Position numbers and translations under genes: made by a program. Below, one piece after another: positions 26,086 through 34,344 of a stretch of 64,000 nucleotides of DNA. How positions within the stretch are numbered: position 1 is the stretch's first letter; the number at the start of each line of letters is the position of its first letter. The stretch is from CAYMGQ01 sp964390055 (GTDB taxonomy: Bacteria > Bacillota > Clostridia > Peptostreptococcales > Natronincolaceae): contig CAYMGQ010000009.1 of the NCBI GenBank assembly GCA_964390055.1, positions 1 to 64,000 of the forward strand. Reading direction: 5' to 3'. The notes under the pieces were generated by a model. It worked only from the letters and a program-made list of their open reading frames with translations. It was not told where the DNA came from and did no database searches.

Positions 26086-27198
26086 TTATTTTGTTTCTAT
26101 GGACAATAAATCCCTTATTTCTGTATTCTTGGGTAAATGGGGAAAGTAGATATTTATCAGGCCCCTTTGGTTCTCATATAATATCCCTTGGTCTAAATCC
26201 ACCCAATCTACATCCAACTGAAAACCATCCAGGCCAGTAAGAGTATATACCCCTCCGACTTCCAAGTCGATTTCACCAAGTATATCGACAATCTTTATAC
26301 CCCCTGGGTCCCCATTCCCAACAGGTTCAAACTTGTCTCTAGCCCTATCAAAGGAAAACCATACTGTATCCCCATATTTAAAAAATAAGATTTCCTTTAC
26401 AGTCATACCCAGGGGCATATCGGGGGACATAAATGCCGGTACATCTTCGCCCGTGATTTTAATATATGCATCCCTAAAGTTGGATATTGTTTCATTTTTC
26501 TCCAAGCCATCAATGGCCCTAATAAATACTGTATCTTCCTCCATATCTTTGGAAAACTCATCTAGTAAATTTTGGTTACTTATAGCCTGGTCAACTTGTC
26601 CACCATAGGGGTAGTCCCTCATGTCTAATAATTCCTTGCCTACTTCCAAAAAATAAATTTTACTTGCTTCTAGCTCTTCCTTTTCTCTTAGAATTTCTAT
26701 TAACTGTAGGTTTGCAACCCAATACATAGCCCTTTCTTCTGGGATAACTGCCCTTACCGGATATTCATGGTTTGGAATAGGGCCCCCATCCATTTCATAG
26801 GTTAAAATTATATCCCTCTTATGTAAAATTTCCCGGGGAATTTCTACCGAATACCCATCACCTGCTACCAATCTCATTCCCGCCAAGTCACTTTGCCTAA
26901 AGCCTAAATCCTGTAGAAAGTCATCTAACAATGTTCCCCTTACTTCATATGATTCCTCTCCCCCATCAGAAGTAACAGCTGTCACATCCCTAGTTGTAGG
27001 CGGAAAGGCCTTTATTTCTTCTAATTTCAACACTATTTCATCCATATCCAGTCCCCTTACAATAATTTTATCTCCACCACCTATACCCTTATCCTGCATT
27101 TTTTCATCCTTGCTAATAGTAGCTTTGCCACAGGCAGTAATAAGTAATATGGAAGCTAACATAATTATGAATAGGTGTTTTGCAGACCTTAGAGTCAT
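26086..27198 (-). CDS. Lipoprotein with two sulfite-oxidase-fold-like domains
   Basis: 370 residues, ATG with AGGAGAGG. Signal peptide with lipobox LITAC (Cys at residue 23). Domain 1 (about 45-165) shows the molybdopterin-domain pattern: YEVRGTLLDDFLQDLG, VAGDGYSVEIPREIL, LTYEMDGGPIPN and YPVRAVIPE. A second, weaker copy (about 220-365) contains TLTGLDGFQLDV. Neither domain has the molybdenum-ligating Cys. It is the first gene after the cofactor riboswitch, so an outward-facing cofactor-binding lipoprotein is a fair inference; an orphan catalytic role cannot be excluded. Confidence 0.65.
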   Translation of the reverse strand: MTLRSAKHLFIIMLASILLITACGKATISKDEKMQDKGIGGGDKIIVRGLDMDEIVLKLEEIKAFPPTTRDVTAVTSDGGEESYEVRGTLLDDFLQDLGFRQSDLAGMRLVAGDGYSVEIPREILHKRDIILTYEMDGGPIPNHEYPVRAVIPEERAMYWVANLQLIEILREKEELEASKIYFLEVGKELLDMRDYPYGGQVDQAISNQNLLDEFSKDMEEDTVFIRAIDGLEKNETISNFRDAYIKITGEDVPAFMSPDMPLGMTVKEILFFKYGDTVWFSFDRARDKFEPVGNGDPGGIKIVDILGEIDLEVGGVYTLTGLDGFQLDVDWVDLDQGILYENQRGLINIYFPHLPKNTEIRDLLSIETK

Positions 27199-27235
27199 AA
27201 TTGTTCCTACCTCTCCTTTAATTATTAATTGTCCA

Positions 27236-27273
27236 TTAAAAAAACTCCTTTCAGAATTATAAAAGGAGTTTTA
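27236..27273 (-). terminator. Riboswitch expression-platform terminator
   Basis: Minus-strand stem AAAACTCCTTT/AAAGGAGTTTT with a ten-base loop and T7, between the aptamer and the lipoprotein gene. This predicts transcription attenuation of the nine-gene operon. Confidence 0.85.
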
Positions 27274-27299
27274 AAAGCAAACTAAGATAAGCTTGGACT

Positions 27300-27440
27300 G
27301 CATGCCATCAATAGGGCACAGTCCTTCTTAATTAATCACTCCTTTCCTAATGCCGGGAGGCATAACCGTTTCCAATTATACCCTTTCGGTCCATATTTCA
27401 TAGATATATATCCTTAGAAATTATGAACTCGGAGGTAAAA
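27300..27440 (-). promoter_or_regulatory. Probable molybdenum/tungsten cofactor riboswitch aptamer
   Basis: Minus-strand leader with conserved-looking blocks: ACCTCCGAGTT, a GAAA-capped hairpin ACCGAAAGGGT, GGAAACGG, ATGCCTCCCGGC and GGAAAGGAG. These match my recollection of the Moco RNA motif (RF01055). The downstream hairpin GGACTGTGCCC/GGCATGCAGTCC may be part of it. It is preceded by a strong promoter and followed by a terminator and an operon containing mobB. Covariance-model confirmation was not possible here, and Moco and tungsten-cofactor variants cannot be separated by eye. Confidence 0.65.
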
Positions 27441-27466
27441 CTTTGTTCAATTTTTAATTTACATAC

Positions 27467-27495
27467 ATTTTAACTTAATTAACTTATTTTGTCAA
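27467..27495 (-). promoter_or_regulatory. Strong sigma-A-type promoter of the ECF/MobB operon
   Basis: TTGACA (27490-27495), a 17-base spacer and TAAAAT (27467-27472) on the minus strand, about 30 bases upstream of the riboswitch. Confidence 0.75.
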
Positions 27496-27518
27496 TGAGA
27501 TCTCTTGCTATATTACAT

Positions 27519-28301
27519 TCAATCTTGGTCAGCGTACATCCACCAAAACATAGTAGCAAACAGGCCTAAGGTGCTAGTTAGTAATACAATTACTATACTA
27601 GCCTTGTTAATTGACCTATTACTTCCCCCTAGCCCCATACTTATAATGGCAGGGATTGACCAGGGAAAATATTCCCCATAGCCTGTGGCCGCAACAATTT
27701 GAGCTAATATTAAACTAACTACTATAAAGGCCAGCGGTGGCAAGTAGCCTCGACCATAGCTTGCAACAAAACCCACCGGTACAGATAGTAATATTGTCAA
27801 TGAAGAGGATATTATGTAGACCCTAAGACCCTCCCTTAGTAAATTCTCTGTCATACCCGGTATATTAATTGCCACGCCTAGCATCAATCCTAAAATCAAA
27901 ACAAAAATAGCCAAAATAAGGCTCCATATTATTGCTACAATAAATTTGGCTAGGACAATAGTATTTCTAGATATGGGCAATGCTAGTAGGTCTTTTATAG
28001 TTCTATCCGAGTATTCCCTCCCAAAAATCCAAGATGTAACAAAGCCAAAAGCAAACAAACCCCCAATGGCAATTGCTTGTGAAAGTAGACTCAAATAACT
28101 AGGCCAATCAGCTACACCCATAATTTGTGCCTTAGCTGAAATAAGACCCAATCCCTCCGCCAAGCTAGGGTCTTTAAGGATGAACATAAAGAAAGCACCC
28201 ATAAAAGGAATTAACATCATAAGAGCCAGGGTTATCAAGGGCAATTTAGAACGGGACAACTTTTTCCATTCAATTAAGATACAGGGCTCAATAGTTTTCA
28301 T
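27519..28301 (-). CDS. ABC-2 type transporter permease
   Basis: 260 residues from the ATG at 28301, which follows GAGGGGG; a GTG at 28316 lies within that site. Six membrane segments with the NatB/BcrB-like pattern, including FGREYSDRTIKDLLALPISR typical of drug or bacteriocin-resistance permeases. It starts one base after the ATPase gene. Together they form an efflux or ion-export pump controlled by the TetR regulator upstream. Confidence 0.83.
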   Translation of the reverse strand: MKTIEPCILIEWKKLSRSKLPLITLALMMLIPFMGAFFMFILKDPSLAEGLGLISAKAQIMGVADWPSYLSLLSQAIAIGGLFAFGFVTSWIFGREYSDRTIKDLLALPISRNTIVLAKFIVAIIWSLILAIFVLILGLMLGVAINIPGMTENLLREGLRVYIISSSLTILLSVPVGFVASYGRGYLPPLAFIVVSLILAQIVAATGYGEYFPWSIPAIISMGLGGSNRSINKASIVIVLLTSTLGLFATMFWWMYADQD

Positions 28302-28302
28302 T

Positions 28303-29238
28303 TCATACCCCCTCACTTTTATTTATGGTTCTTAGAAAATAGCTTTCTAAATTTTCCCTTTCTATCTTGATCAAAGTAGGTGGATGGGAGGCATTAACCA
28401 GGAGAGTAGCAATTTTGTCCGGGAAAATCACAGCCCTTTCCTCATCGATTTGCAAATATGAATCTCCCCCATTAGTTTCATTCCTAAGCCATGGCTTATA
28501 ACCTGCCTGGGTCAAAATCGACTTCATTGCAGATATATCCCTACCTCCTATTATTAATGACTTTTTCAGCCTGCTTTCAATTTGATTCCCATCCATTTCT
28601 CTTACTAACCGTCCTTCATGTATAATTCCTATCTTACTGGCTAGTTTTGATATTTCATCTAACTTATGACTGGATATAAGGATTGTAACACCCCTATTCT
28701 TAGCTAAATTTCCAAGTAACTTGCGTACCTCCACGATACCGGCGGGATCTAGTCCATTGGTGGGTTCATCCAATAGGAGGATTTTGGGCTTATGGATAAG
28801 AGCCTTAGCAATACCAAGCCTTTGGCCGTTACCCATGGATAGGTTTTTCGCCCTTATGTGCCTATATTCTCCTAATCCTAGCCTTTCGATAATTTCGGAA
28901 AGGCTTTTTCCATTCTCAATCCCCCTAAGTTTTGCAACTAGGTCTAAATTTTCTTCTACCGTTAGTTGAGGATATGAATAGGGAGTTTCTACTATATAGC
29001 CAACATCCTTCCATATAGCTGTATTCCTCTTGTTGATTTCTTTTCCTTGCAGATAAGACCGGCCAGAAGTTGGCCCTACCATAGCTAATAACATTCTAAT
29101 AGTTGTCGTTTTCCCGGCACCATTAAGGCCCAAAAAACCGTATATCTCTCCTTCTTTAATGGATAAGTTCAACCTATCAACGGCTCTCACATTTCCGTAA
29201 ATTTTTGTTAAATTTATAGTGCTAATAACCTCCCCCAA
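28303..29238 (-). CDS. ABC transporter ATP-binding protein (drug/bacitracin-efflux type)
   Basis: 311 residues from a TTG with GAGGG eight bases before; a GGGGGAGG lies just inside the frame but no usual start follows it. Walker A GLNGAGKTTTI, signature LSMGNGQR (variant of LSGGQ), Walker B ILLLDEPTNGLDPAG and a C-terminal extension as in BcrA/DrrA ATPases. It overlaps the tetR 3' end by 17 bases, so the three genes form one operon. Confidence 0.88.
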   Translation of the reverse strand: MGEVISTINLTKIYGNVRAVDRLNLSIKEGEIYGFLGLNGAGKTTTIRMLLAMVGPTSGRSYLQGKEINKRNTAIWKDVGYIVETPYSYPQLTVEENLDLVAKLRGIENGKSLSEIIERLGLGEYRHIRAKNLSMGNGQRLGIAKALIHKPKILLLDEPTNGLDPAGIVEVRKLLGNLAKNRGVTILISSHKLDEISKLASKIGIIHEGRLVREMDGNQIESRLKKSLIIGGRDISAMKSILTQAGYKPWLRNETNGGDSYLQIDEERAVIFPDKIATLLVNASHPPTLIKIERENLESYFLRTINKSEGV

Positions 29239-29836
29239 TGCTAGAACCCTCCTCTATTATCTGTATGGCAATTCCCCTAATCAGAAATTCTAGGGTCTTA
29301 TCGAAATTTTCCTCCCCAATTTCTTTAATATATACCATATTCATAGCAATTGCCCTCAGGCAACTGGCTATAAGGTCAACATTTATATCCCCTTTAATAT
29401 TCACATAATTTAATATCTTTTTCATTAATAAGTTATCTAAAAAATGATGGTCTTTAATTAATTCTTCAGGCAATTTCCCCAGCAAATATTCAATTTCTTG
29501 CTTTTCTATTATATTCATAAGAAAAGACTTTCTTAAATTTTGAAAGAGTTCATATAATAATATTGTAAACCTATCCACCCCTATATCCTCTTCTTTTTTA
29601 AGTTTTTCTACCAATTGATCAATAATAGATTTTTGGTAGTCTTCTAGGACTTCAAAAAAGAGAATTTCTTTTTGTTTATAAAAATTATAAAAGGAACCCT
29701 TTGATATACCAACCTTGTCAACTAAATCATCCACTGTAGTCCTTCTTACTCCATATTTGCCCAAGGATTCCTTGGCCGTTTTTTTAAGATTTATCCTAAT
29801 TAATTCCCTCTCTCTATTGGTAAATGCGGTTGCCAT
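29222..29836 (-). CDS. TetR-family regulator of the ABC-2 pump
   Basis: 204 residues from the ATG at 29836, which has GGGGGTGG five bases before it; in-frame codons run upstream to 29890 but cross the operator. N-terminal helix-turn-helix VDDLVDKVGISKGSFYNFYKQKEIL, quoted as DDLVDKVGISKGSFYNFY, then a ligand-binding C-terminal domain rich in Leu and Ile. It likely represses its own operon through the palindrome overlapping its promoter; the inducer is unknown. Confidence 0.85.
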   Translation of the reverse strand: MATAFTNRERELIRINLKKTAKESLGKYGVRRTTVDDLVDKVGISKGSFYNFYKQKEILFFEVLEDYQKSIIDQLVEKLKKEEDIGVDRFTILLYELFQNLRKSFLMNIIEKQEIEYLLGKLPEELIKDHHFLDNLLMKKILNYVNIKGDINVDLIASCLRAIAMNMVYIKEIGEENFDKTLEFLIRGIAIQIIEEGSSIGGGY

Positions 29837-29849
29837 AGTCCACCCCCTT

Positions 29850-29909
29850 AGTCTATGACTAATTATGTGTTTATAGTCATAGACTAGCATGTTTATTTAT
29901 TTCTGTCAA
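29850..29909 (-). promoter_or_regulatory. TetR-family promoter with overlapping operator palindrome
   Basis: Minus-strand TTGACA (29904-29909), 17 bases, then TAGTCT (29881-29886). A perfect 11-bp inverted repeat AGTCTATGACT (29850-29860) and AGTCATAGACT (29875-29885) overlaps the -10 element and start site, ending just before the tetR ribosome site. A repressor bound here would block the promoter. Confidence 0.7.
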
Positions 29910-30054
29910 TAGTCTATATGGTATTCAATAGCCATTAGGTCCATATTCTATAATAAGCTTAAGAGAGACTTTAATTTTCCTATATTTTAGTGTAAAAATT
30001 CTCGCATTATGTTATTATTAAATCATAATCTAGTATATAGGGAGAGGATTATTT

Positions 30055-30246
30055 GTGACAAAAAAATTGTATCTTTCAAGCACTAATAAAAAAATAAAAG
30101 GAGTCTGCGGTGGAATCGCTTAATATTTTAATGTGGACCCCACCATTATAAGATTGGCCTGGATACTGTTTTCCTTGGCGGGTGGGGCAGGTATTCTCGC
30201 CTATATTATAGCCCTTTTAATTATTCCTAAAAATCCAAATCCATAA
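30055..30246 (+). pseudogene. PspC-domain gene broken by one in-frame stop
   Basis: A GTG with GGGAGAGG upstream opens a 63-codon frame matching the first 60 residues of the intact PspC gene just downstream: KLYLSSTNKKIKGVCGGIA, then TAA where the paralogue has GAA (Glu of AEYF), then YFNVDPTIIRLAWILFSLAG through IIPKNPNP. The frame is otherwise uninterrupted. A single G-to-T change explains it. The 22-codon product before the stop would lack the membrane helix. It may be a recently inactivated duplicate, or a sequencing error; the ribosome site is still intact. Confidence 0.8.
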
Positions 30247-30286
30247 TATCTTTCCAAAAAAATAAGATAGGGGGCTTATTTAATAT

Positions 30287-30703
30287 ATGAAGAGGAAAAT
30301 TTATTTATCGAATAATAAAAAATTAGCGGGGGTCTGTGGCGGAATAGCAGAATATTTTGATCTAGATCCAACAATTATAAGGCTAGCCTGGGTATTATTG
30401 GCCCTGCTAAATGGTGTTGGTATAATTGCATATATTGTTGCGGCCATAGTTATTCCCAAAGGTGAGGGGTATTATCAAGAGGCCCATGGAAGCTATGGAG
30501 AGGACAGCTTTGATGGGTCTAATAATACGGGCTGGGTCCTTGGATTATTACTAATTATTATAGGAGGGGTCTTTGCGTTAAAAAACTTTTTCCCTGAGTT
30601 GCCATTGTATTGGCATCATTTTAGGAGAATATTGAGTTATTTATGGCCCTTCGCCCTTATTGGACTGGGCCTAAAGATAATAATTGCAGGTAGGGGCCAA
30701 TGA
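30287..30703 (+). CDS. PspC-domain membrane protein
   Basis: 138 residues, ATG after GGGGGC. The PspC domain (residues 1-60, KLAGVCGGIAEYFDLDPTII and one helix) is followed by two more hydrophobic segments (about 80-97 and 112-133). PspC proteins act in envelope-stress responses, often as membrane anchors or sensors; here the partner is unknown. It follows the broken PspC copy by 40 bases, and its stop overlaps the start of a small membrane gene. Confidence 0.85.
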   Translation: MKRKIYLSNNKKLAGVCGGIAEYFDLDPTIIRLAWVLLALLNGVGIIAYIVAAIVIPKGEGYYQEAHGSYGEDSFDGSNNTGWVLGLLLIIIGGVFALKNFFPELPLYWHHFRRILSYLWPFALIGLGLKIIIAGRGQ

Positions 30704-30891
30704 CAATCCTTACTAATTTATTGTTAATTAGTTCAGGGGCTAATTTTGAGTCACTGGGCAAAATATTTCCCCTCATTTTAGCTGTAATTTGTTTGACTGT
30801 CCTGCTAAGAAAAAACAAGCCTGTGGTAAGAATTTTATGGTTATTATTATTATTATCCATAGTAGCTTATATTTTAGGTGAATTATTATAA
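30700..30891 (+). CDS. Small membrane protein coupled to PspC gene
   Basis: 63 residues, no family recognised. The ATG overlaps the pspC stop (ATGA), suggesting translational coupling. Two hydrophobic helices (about 20-35 and 42-62) flank a basic loop RKNKP. A terminator follows three bases after the stop, so the pair is a complete transcript. Coupling and helix layout make it likely real, but nothing shows function. Confidence 0.55.
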   Translation: MTILTNLLLISSGANFESLGKIFPLILAVICLTVLLRKNKPVVRILWLLLLLSIVAYILGELL

Positions 30892-30893
30892 GA

Positions 30894-30925
30894 GGCACAC
30901 CCAGCTATTTGGATGTGCCCCTTTT
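30894..30925. terminator. Terminator between pspC operon and SLH gene
   Basis: GGCACA/TGTGCC stem, extended by CCA/TGG, followed by CCTTTTATATT on the plus strand. Confidence 0.65.
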
Positions 30926-30928
30926 ATA

Positions 30929-33196
30929 TTATTTAGAATTTAATAGATTATATAAAATCCTGATATAATCGCCTCTTGCAAGAACCTTATCAGCTTCAAA
31001 ACTTTCCTTATTAATAAATTTATCATCATATAAATTATGGTATTTTGCCAAGGCAATATAGCCAATATCATCATTAGAAATCTGATCTGTGTCTGCATAG
31101 TGTACTTGAAAGATTTGCTTATATTCTGCTAAATCTCCCTGTCCCATGGCCCTTATTAGCCATCTTGTTATTTCTATTTTTTTGACCTGGTCCTCAGGAT
31201 TAAAATATTCCTCCTCCTTATCTAATATCCCATTGTCCACCGCCGCCAGGATATAGGGATAATATTTATTTTCCTTACTTATATCCTTGAAGGGCATACC
31301 ATCTTTATCCTTATAATATTCATAGTTACCATCTATGGGATAGGAGTTTCTCTTCCAACCCAGTTCTATTAGCCACTTGAGACCATCTTGCCTGAGTAAG
31401 GAATTGCCTGGTTTAAATTTGTCTCCCTCTTGTCCTAAAATCCCCATCTTGTCCATTAGGAGTATTTCCCTTTTATAGGGGTGTCCTAGCACATCAGTAA
31501 AAGCTTCTTTTGTAATCTTATCCCCTGTATATTCCTCTCCATTGGCCATTATAAAATTTCCATTAATTCCATCAATATATGCAAATTGATAATCCTTCAG
31601 GCTATAAACTGCTATTAGGTCCTTTAGGGGTAAATCCAATTTTTCTTTTTTAGCAGCCTCCTTGTCCTGTAATTGAATCAAAAACTTTTCCAAGCCTACA
31701 TAATCATAAAATTGCTTTTGTATTTTCTCCTTATCCATAATCTGTGGAGCTGGCTGTAACCTTACCTCATTCCAGCTATAATAGAGGTTGGTAATTTCCT
31801 CTTCTTCATAATTATAAGATATATTAATACGGTTGGCCTCATAGGGGATACCTCCTATATATCTAGGTGAAGAAATTCTAAGAATTTTATTTTCTATATC
31901 TTCAGATTGAATTTCAAATTTTATTTCATCTTTACCTATATTGGGAAGTATTGTTCTTATTTTTTCTAAGCTATCTTCCTTAATGGCCAACAGCTTATCC
32001 TCATTATCCAAAATAGGTTTTTCTTCTTTTTCCTTATAGCTGGCCTGGTTTTCTAGGGATTTATTATAGTTTATAGATAAAATATTCCCTTCTTCAGCAT
32101 CGGTAATTGTATGTAAGTTAGTTCCGGTCTCATCATTATACCAGTTTATGCCCCAGTATTTGCCCCTTATACCATTAAAATAATTGAAGTAGTCGCTACT
32201 TCTTACCTGTAAATCCACTAGATCCAATTCTCTGGCCAATCTACTAAGGACTTGCTCTTGGGCCTTCTCCCTAGCTATAACTCCTTGTTCAGGGATAAGC
32301 AAAGCCTCTTCAATAGCAGCCATTTCCTTTAAGGCCATGTTATCCATACCAGCACCATAATCCCCCATAAACCTATAGTGGGGCCATTGGCTAAATAATT
32401 CATCGTTTTTGAGTAATTTACCATCCACTGCATTAATTAAATCAGATTCTTCAGGGACATAATAATATACTGGGGTTAAATAGGGTATTTCTCCCTCTTC
32501 CTTATTATTTACATCCAAGGCTAGGTATTTTAATTGCAATCTATCTCCCGCCTCGAATATTTTCCTGGCCTTCTCAGAACTTATTAAGTCCGCCTTTTTT
32601 TCATAGGATGATTTATCCCATACCATCTCATATTGTAAAATCTCCCCTGTTGCCCCAGATACCTTCAGCTTAAAATAATTATTAGGAAAATATTCATTTT
32701 TAATTTTTCTTACAAACAGAAAATTATAATTGCTTGTATCAGTATCAATTTCTTCTAGCCTGTAGGCAACAATAGACGGTGCTTTGGCCGTGACCTCCTC
32801 TGTCTCCATAAACCTTCCTGCCTCCAGGGATTTGACAAAGTCAACAGCATTTTTTCTTGCCTCAGTCCTAAGGAAATTTACCGGTCTATCATGGCCAGTT
32901 CTTTCCCATTTATTATAGTTAATAACTTCACCGGTTTGGGCATTAATTGCCACACTAATATTAAGCCGATCATCAGCAAAATCTAAATTCCATACCCTTT
33001 TTTGCCTAGTATCCTGAGTATGTAAATTGCTGTGCTTTAACTCAATCCCCTCCTTAATCCCCAACTTTTTCCTAGCTATTTCCTCTATTTCAATCTTAGA
33101 ATAAATTGAAGGCTTGGAATCTGCTATAACAAGCCTGGTATTAAGAATAGGTATTAGCAATAAGGCAATAATAAAAAATATTATAAATCTCTTCAT
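30929..33196 (-). CDS. Secreted YcdB/YcdC-repeat protein with S-layer homology domains
   Basis: 755 residues, ATG with AAGGAAG. Signal peptide (1-25). Repeated PepSY/YcdB-like segments fill about residues 30-540, seen as the recurring pattern of a hydrophobic strand, then GEILQYEMVW, GEVINYNKWE or GNILSINYNK. The last 200 residues carry SLH-type repeats (LRQDGLKWLIELGW, KKIEITRWLIRAMG, LARGDYIRILYNLLN) that would anchor it to the cell wall. The role of the YcdB part is unknown, possibly protease inhibition or envelope maintenance as proposed for PepSY domains. Confidence 0.8.
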   Translation of the reverse strand: MKRFIIFFIIALLLIPILNTRLVIADSKPSIYSKIEIEEIARKKLGIKEGIELKHSNLHTQDTRQKRVWNLDFADDRLNISVAINAQTGEVINYNKWERTGHDRPVNFLRTEARKNAVDFVKSLEAGRFMETEEVTAKAPSIVAYRLEEIDTDTSNYNFLFVRKIKNEYFPNNYFKLKVSGATGEILQYEMVWDKSSYEKKADLISSEKARKIFEAGDRLQLKYLALDVNNKEEGEIPYLTPVYYYVPEESDLINAVDGKLLKNDELFSQWPHYRFMGDYGAGMDNMALKEMAAIEEALLIPEQGVIAREKAQEQVLSRLARELDLVDLQVRSSDYFNYFNGIRGKYWGINWYNDETGTNLHTITDAEEGNILSINYNKSLENQASYKEKEEKPILDNEDKLLAIKEDSLEKIRTILPNIGKDEIKFEIQSEDIENKILRISSPRYIGGIPYEANRINISYNYEEEEITNLYYSWNEVRLQPAPQIMDKEKIQKQFYDYVGLEKFLIQLQDKEAAKKEKLDLPLKDLIAVYSLKDYQFAYIDGINGNFIMANGEEYTGDKITKEAFTDVLGHPYKREILLMDKMGILGQEGDKFKPGNSLLRQDGLKWLIELGWKRNSYPIDGNYEYYKDKDGMPFKDISKENKYYPYILAAVDNGILDKEEEYFNPEDQVKKIEITRWLIRAMGQGDLAEYKQIFQVHYADTDQISNDDIGYIALAKYHNLYDDKFINKESFEADKVLARGDYIRILYNLLNSK

Positions 33197-33340
33197 CTAG
33201 TTTTCTTCCTTTCTTGTCTTTTAATATATTGACCATCTCAAAACTAAATATAAAACATCTCCTCATAAAATCCAAGACAGCCTACTATATAGACGAAGTC
33301 TGTAGGGAAATGTTCCCTAATTATCTATTCTTTGGCCATC

Positions 33341-34330
33341 TTATATTTTTTCCTCCAATTCTAACAACCTATCTTTACCCTTTGCAGTTAATCTATCCAG
33401 GATTATCTCCCGTTGATATAGGGCTCTTTCAATTTTGTTAAACTTTTTCTTCCCCTTGTTGACATCTGTCCAAGAAATTTTTCTATTTCTATAATATAAA
33501 TCAAAATCAACCCATCGTTTTCCCTCGGGGCTATATTCTAGTCCCAGCAGAACCTCTTTTATCTCCTCTGGTTCAAAAAAGGTGAAAAGACGGATTTGAT
33601 AAGTAGTAATAGATAATAAGATTAGGGCATGGTCTCGGGTCCAGCCCTCTTCCAAAATCATTCCCAGACCTAAATTGTTTATAGCTAAAATTAAACGTTC
33701 ATAGTGGATTTCATACCTACCCTGGACATCATAAATATTTATCCTCAACTCAAACCATTTTCTCTTATCCAAGCTACGGGTAATAAATAGGATTCCTTCA
33801 CTACGTAATTTCTCAAAAATTACTGGTGCTGGGTGTGGTAGTAGCAGAAGATTATGTAAGAACTCATCCCCAGTTAATGCCCCTATAAGTTGTTGGTGGG
33901 TTAGTACCAAAATGCTGTCATCCCGCTCCCCTTGGTTTATAGCCTCCTCTAGGGGAAGGGTTTTACCCCCATAGGTCTCTAACATTTGTTCCTCTATAAT
34001 ATTCTTATTACCAGCAATTCTCATAATTATCAAAGATGGGCCCATATCAACCCTATTAATTAAACGGGATGCATTATTGTTTATTATGATTGACAGACAA
34101 ATAGATGCTGGCAAATCGGTAAGTAATATAGCTTGGGCATCTCCTACATTAGTCCCCTCAGAATATGTGTCAGTTATAAAGATTAGACAACTATTCTCCG
34201 TTGCTTTAGCCATCCCAGTCTGAAAATCTACTTCTTCTGCCCTTAAAGCCTCTTTAAAAAAACATTTTGCCTCAATCTCCATATTTGTTCGTATAAATAA
34301 AAGCCTGGCTCCCATTCTTAAGAATAGCAA
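33341..34330 (-). CDS. Protein of unknown function; N-terminal part faintly helicase-C-like
   Basis: 329 residues, TTG start with GGGGGAGG five bases before. I recognise no family. The segment ITDTYSEGTNVGDAQAILLT followed by RLINRVDMGPSLIIMRIAG resembles the C-terminal lobe of SF2 helicases (SEGxNLQDA ... QRxGRIxR), but the motif VI arginines are degraded and no ATP-binding lobe is present. The C-terminal half is mixed alpha/beta and ends in a basic, coiled-coil-like stretch. It lies 14 bases after the metallophosphoesterase gene and is surely co-transcribed with it. Confidence 0.6.
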   Translation of the reverse strand: MLFLRMGARLLFIRTNMEIEAKCFFKEALRAEEVDFQTGMAKATENSCLIFITDTYSEGTNVGDAQAILLTDLPASICLSIIINNNASRLINRVDMGPSLIIMRIAGNKNIIEEQMLETYGGKTLPLEEAINQGERDDSILVLTHQQLIGALTGDEFLHNLLLLPHPAPVIFEKLRSEGILFITRSLDKRKWFELRINIYDVQGRYEIHYERLILAINNLGLGMILEEGWTRDHALILLSITTYQIRLFTFFEPEEIKEVLLGLEYSPEGKRWVDFDLYYRNRKISWTDVNKGKKKFNKIERALYQREIILDRLTAKGKDRLLELEEKI

Positions 34331-34344
34331 TTATTCCTCCCCCT

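Noticed and set aside
30121..30123. Recoded stop codon in the PspC copy
   Set aside because: The codon is TAA, not TGA or TAG as used for selenocysteine or pyrrolysine, and there is no recoding hairpin nearby. A nonsense change is simpler.
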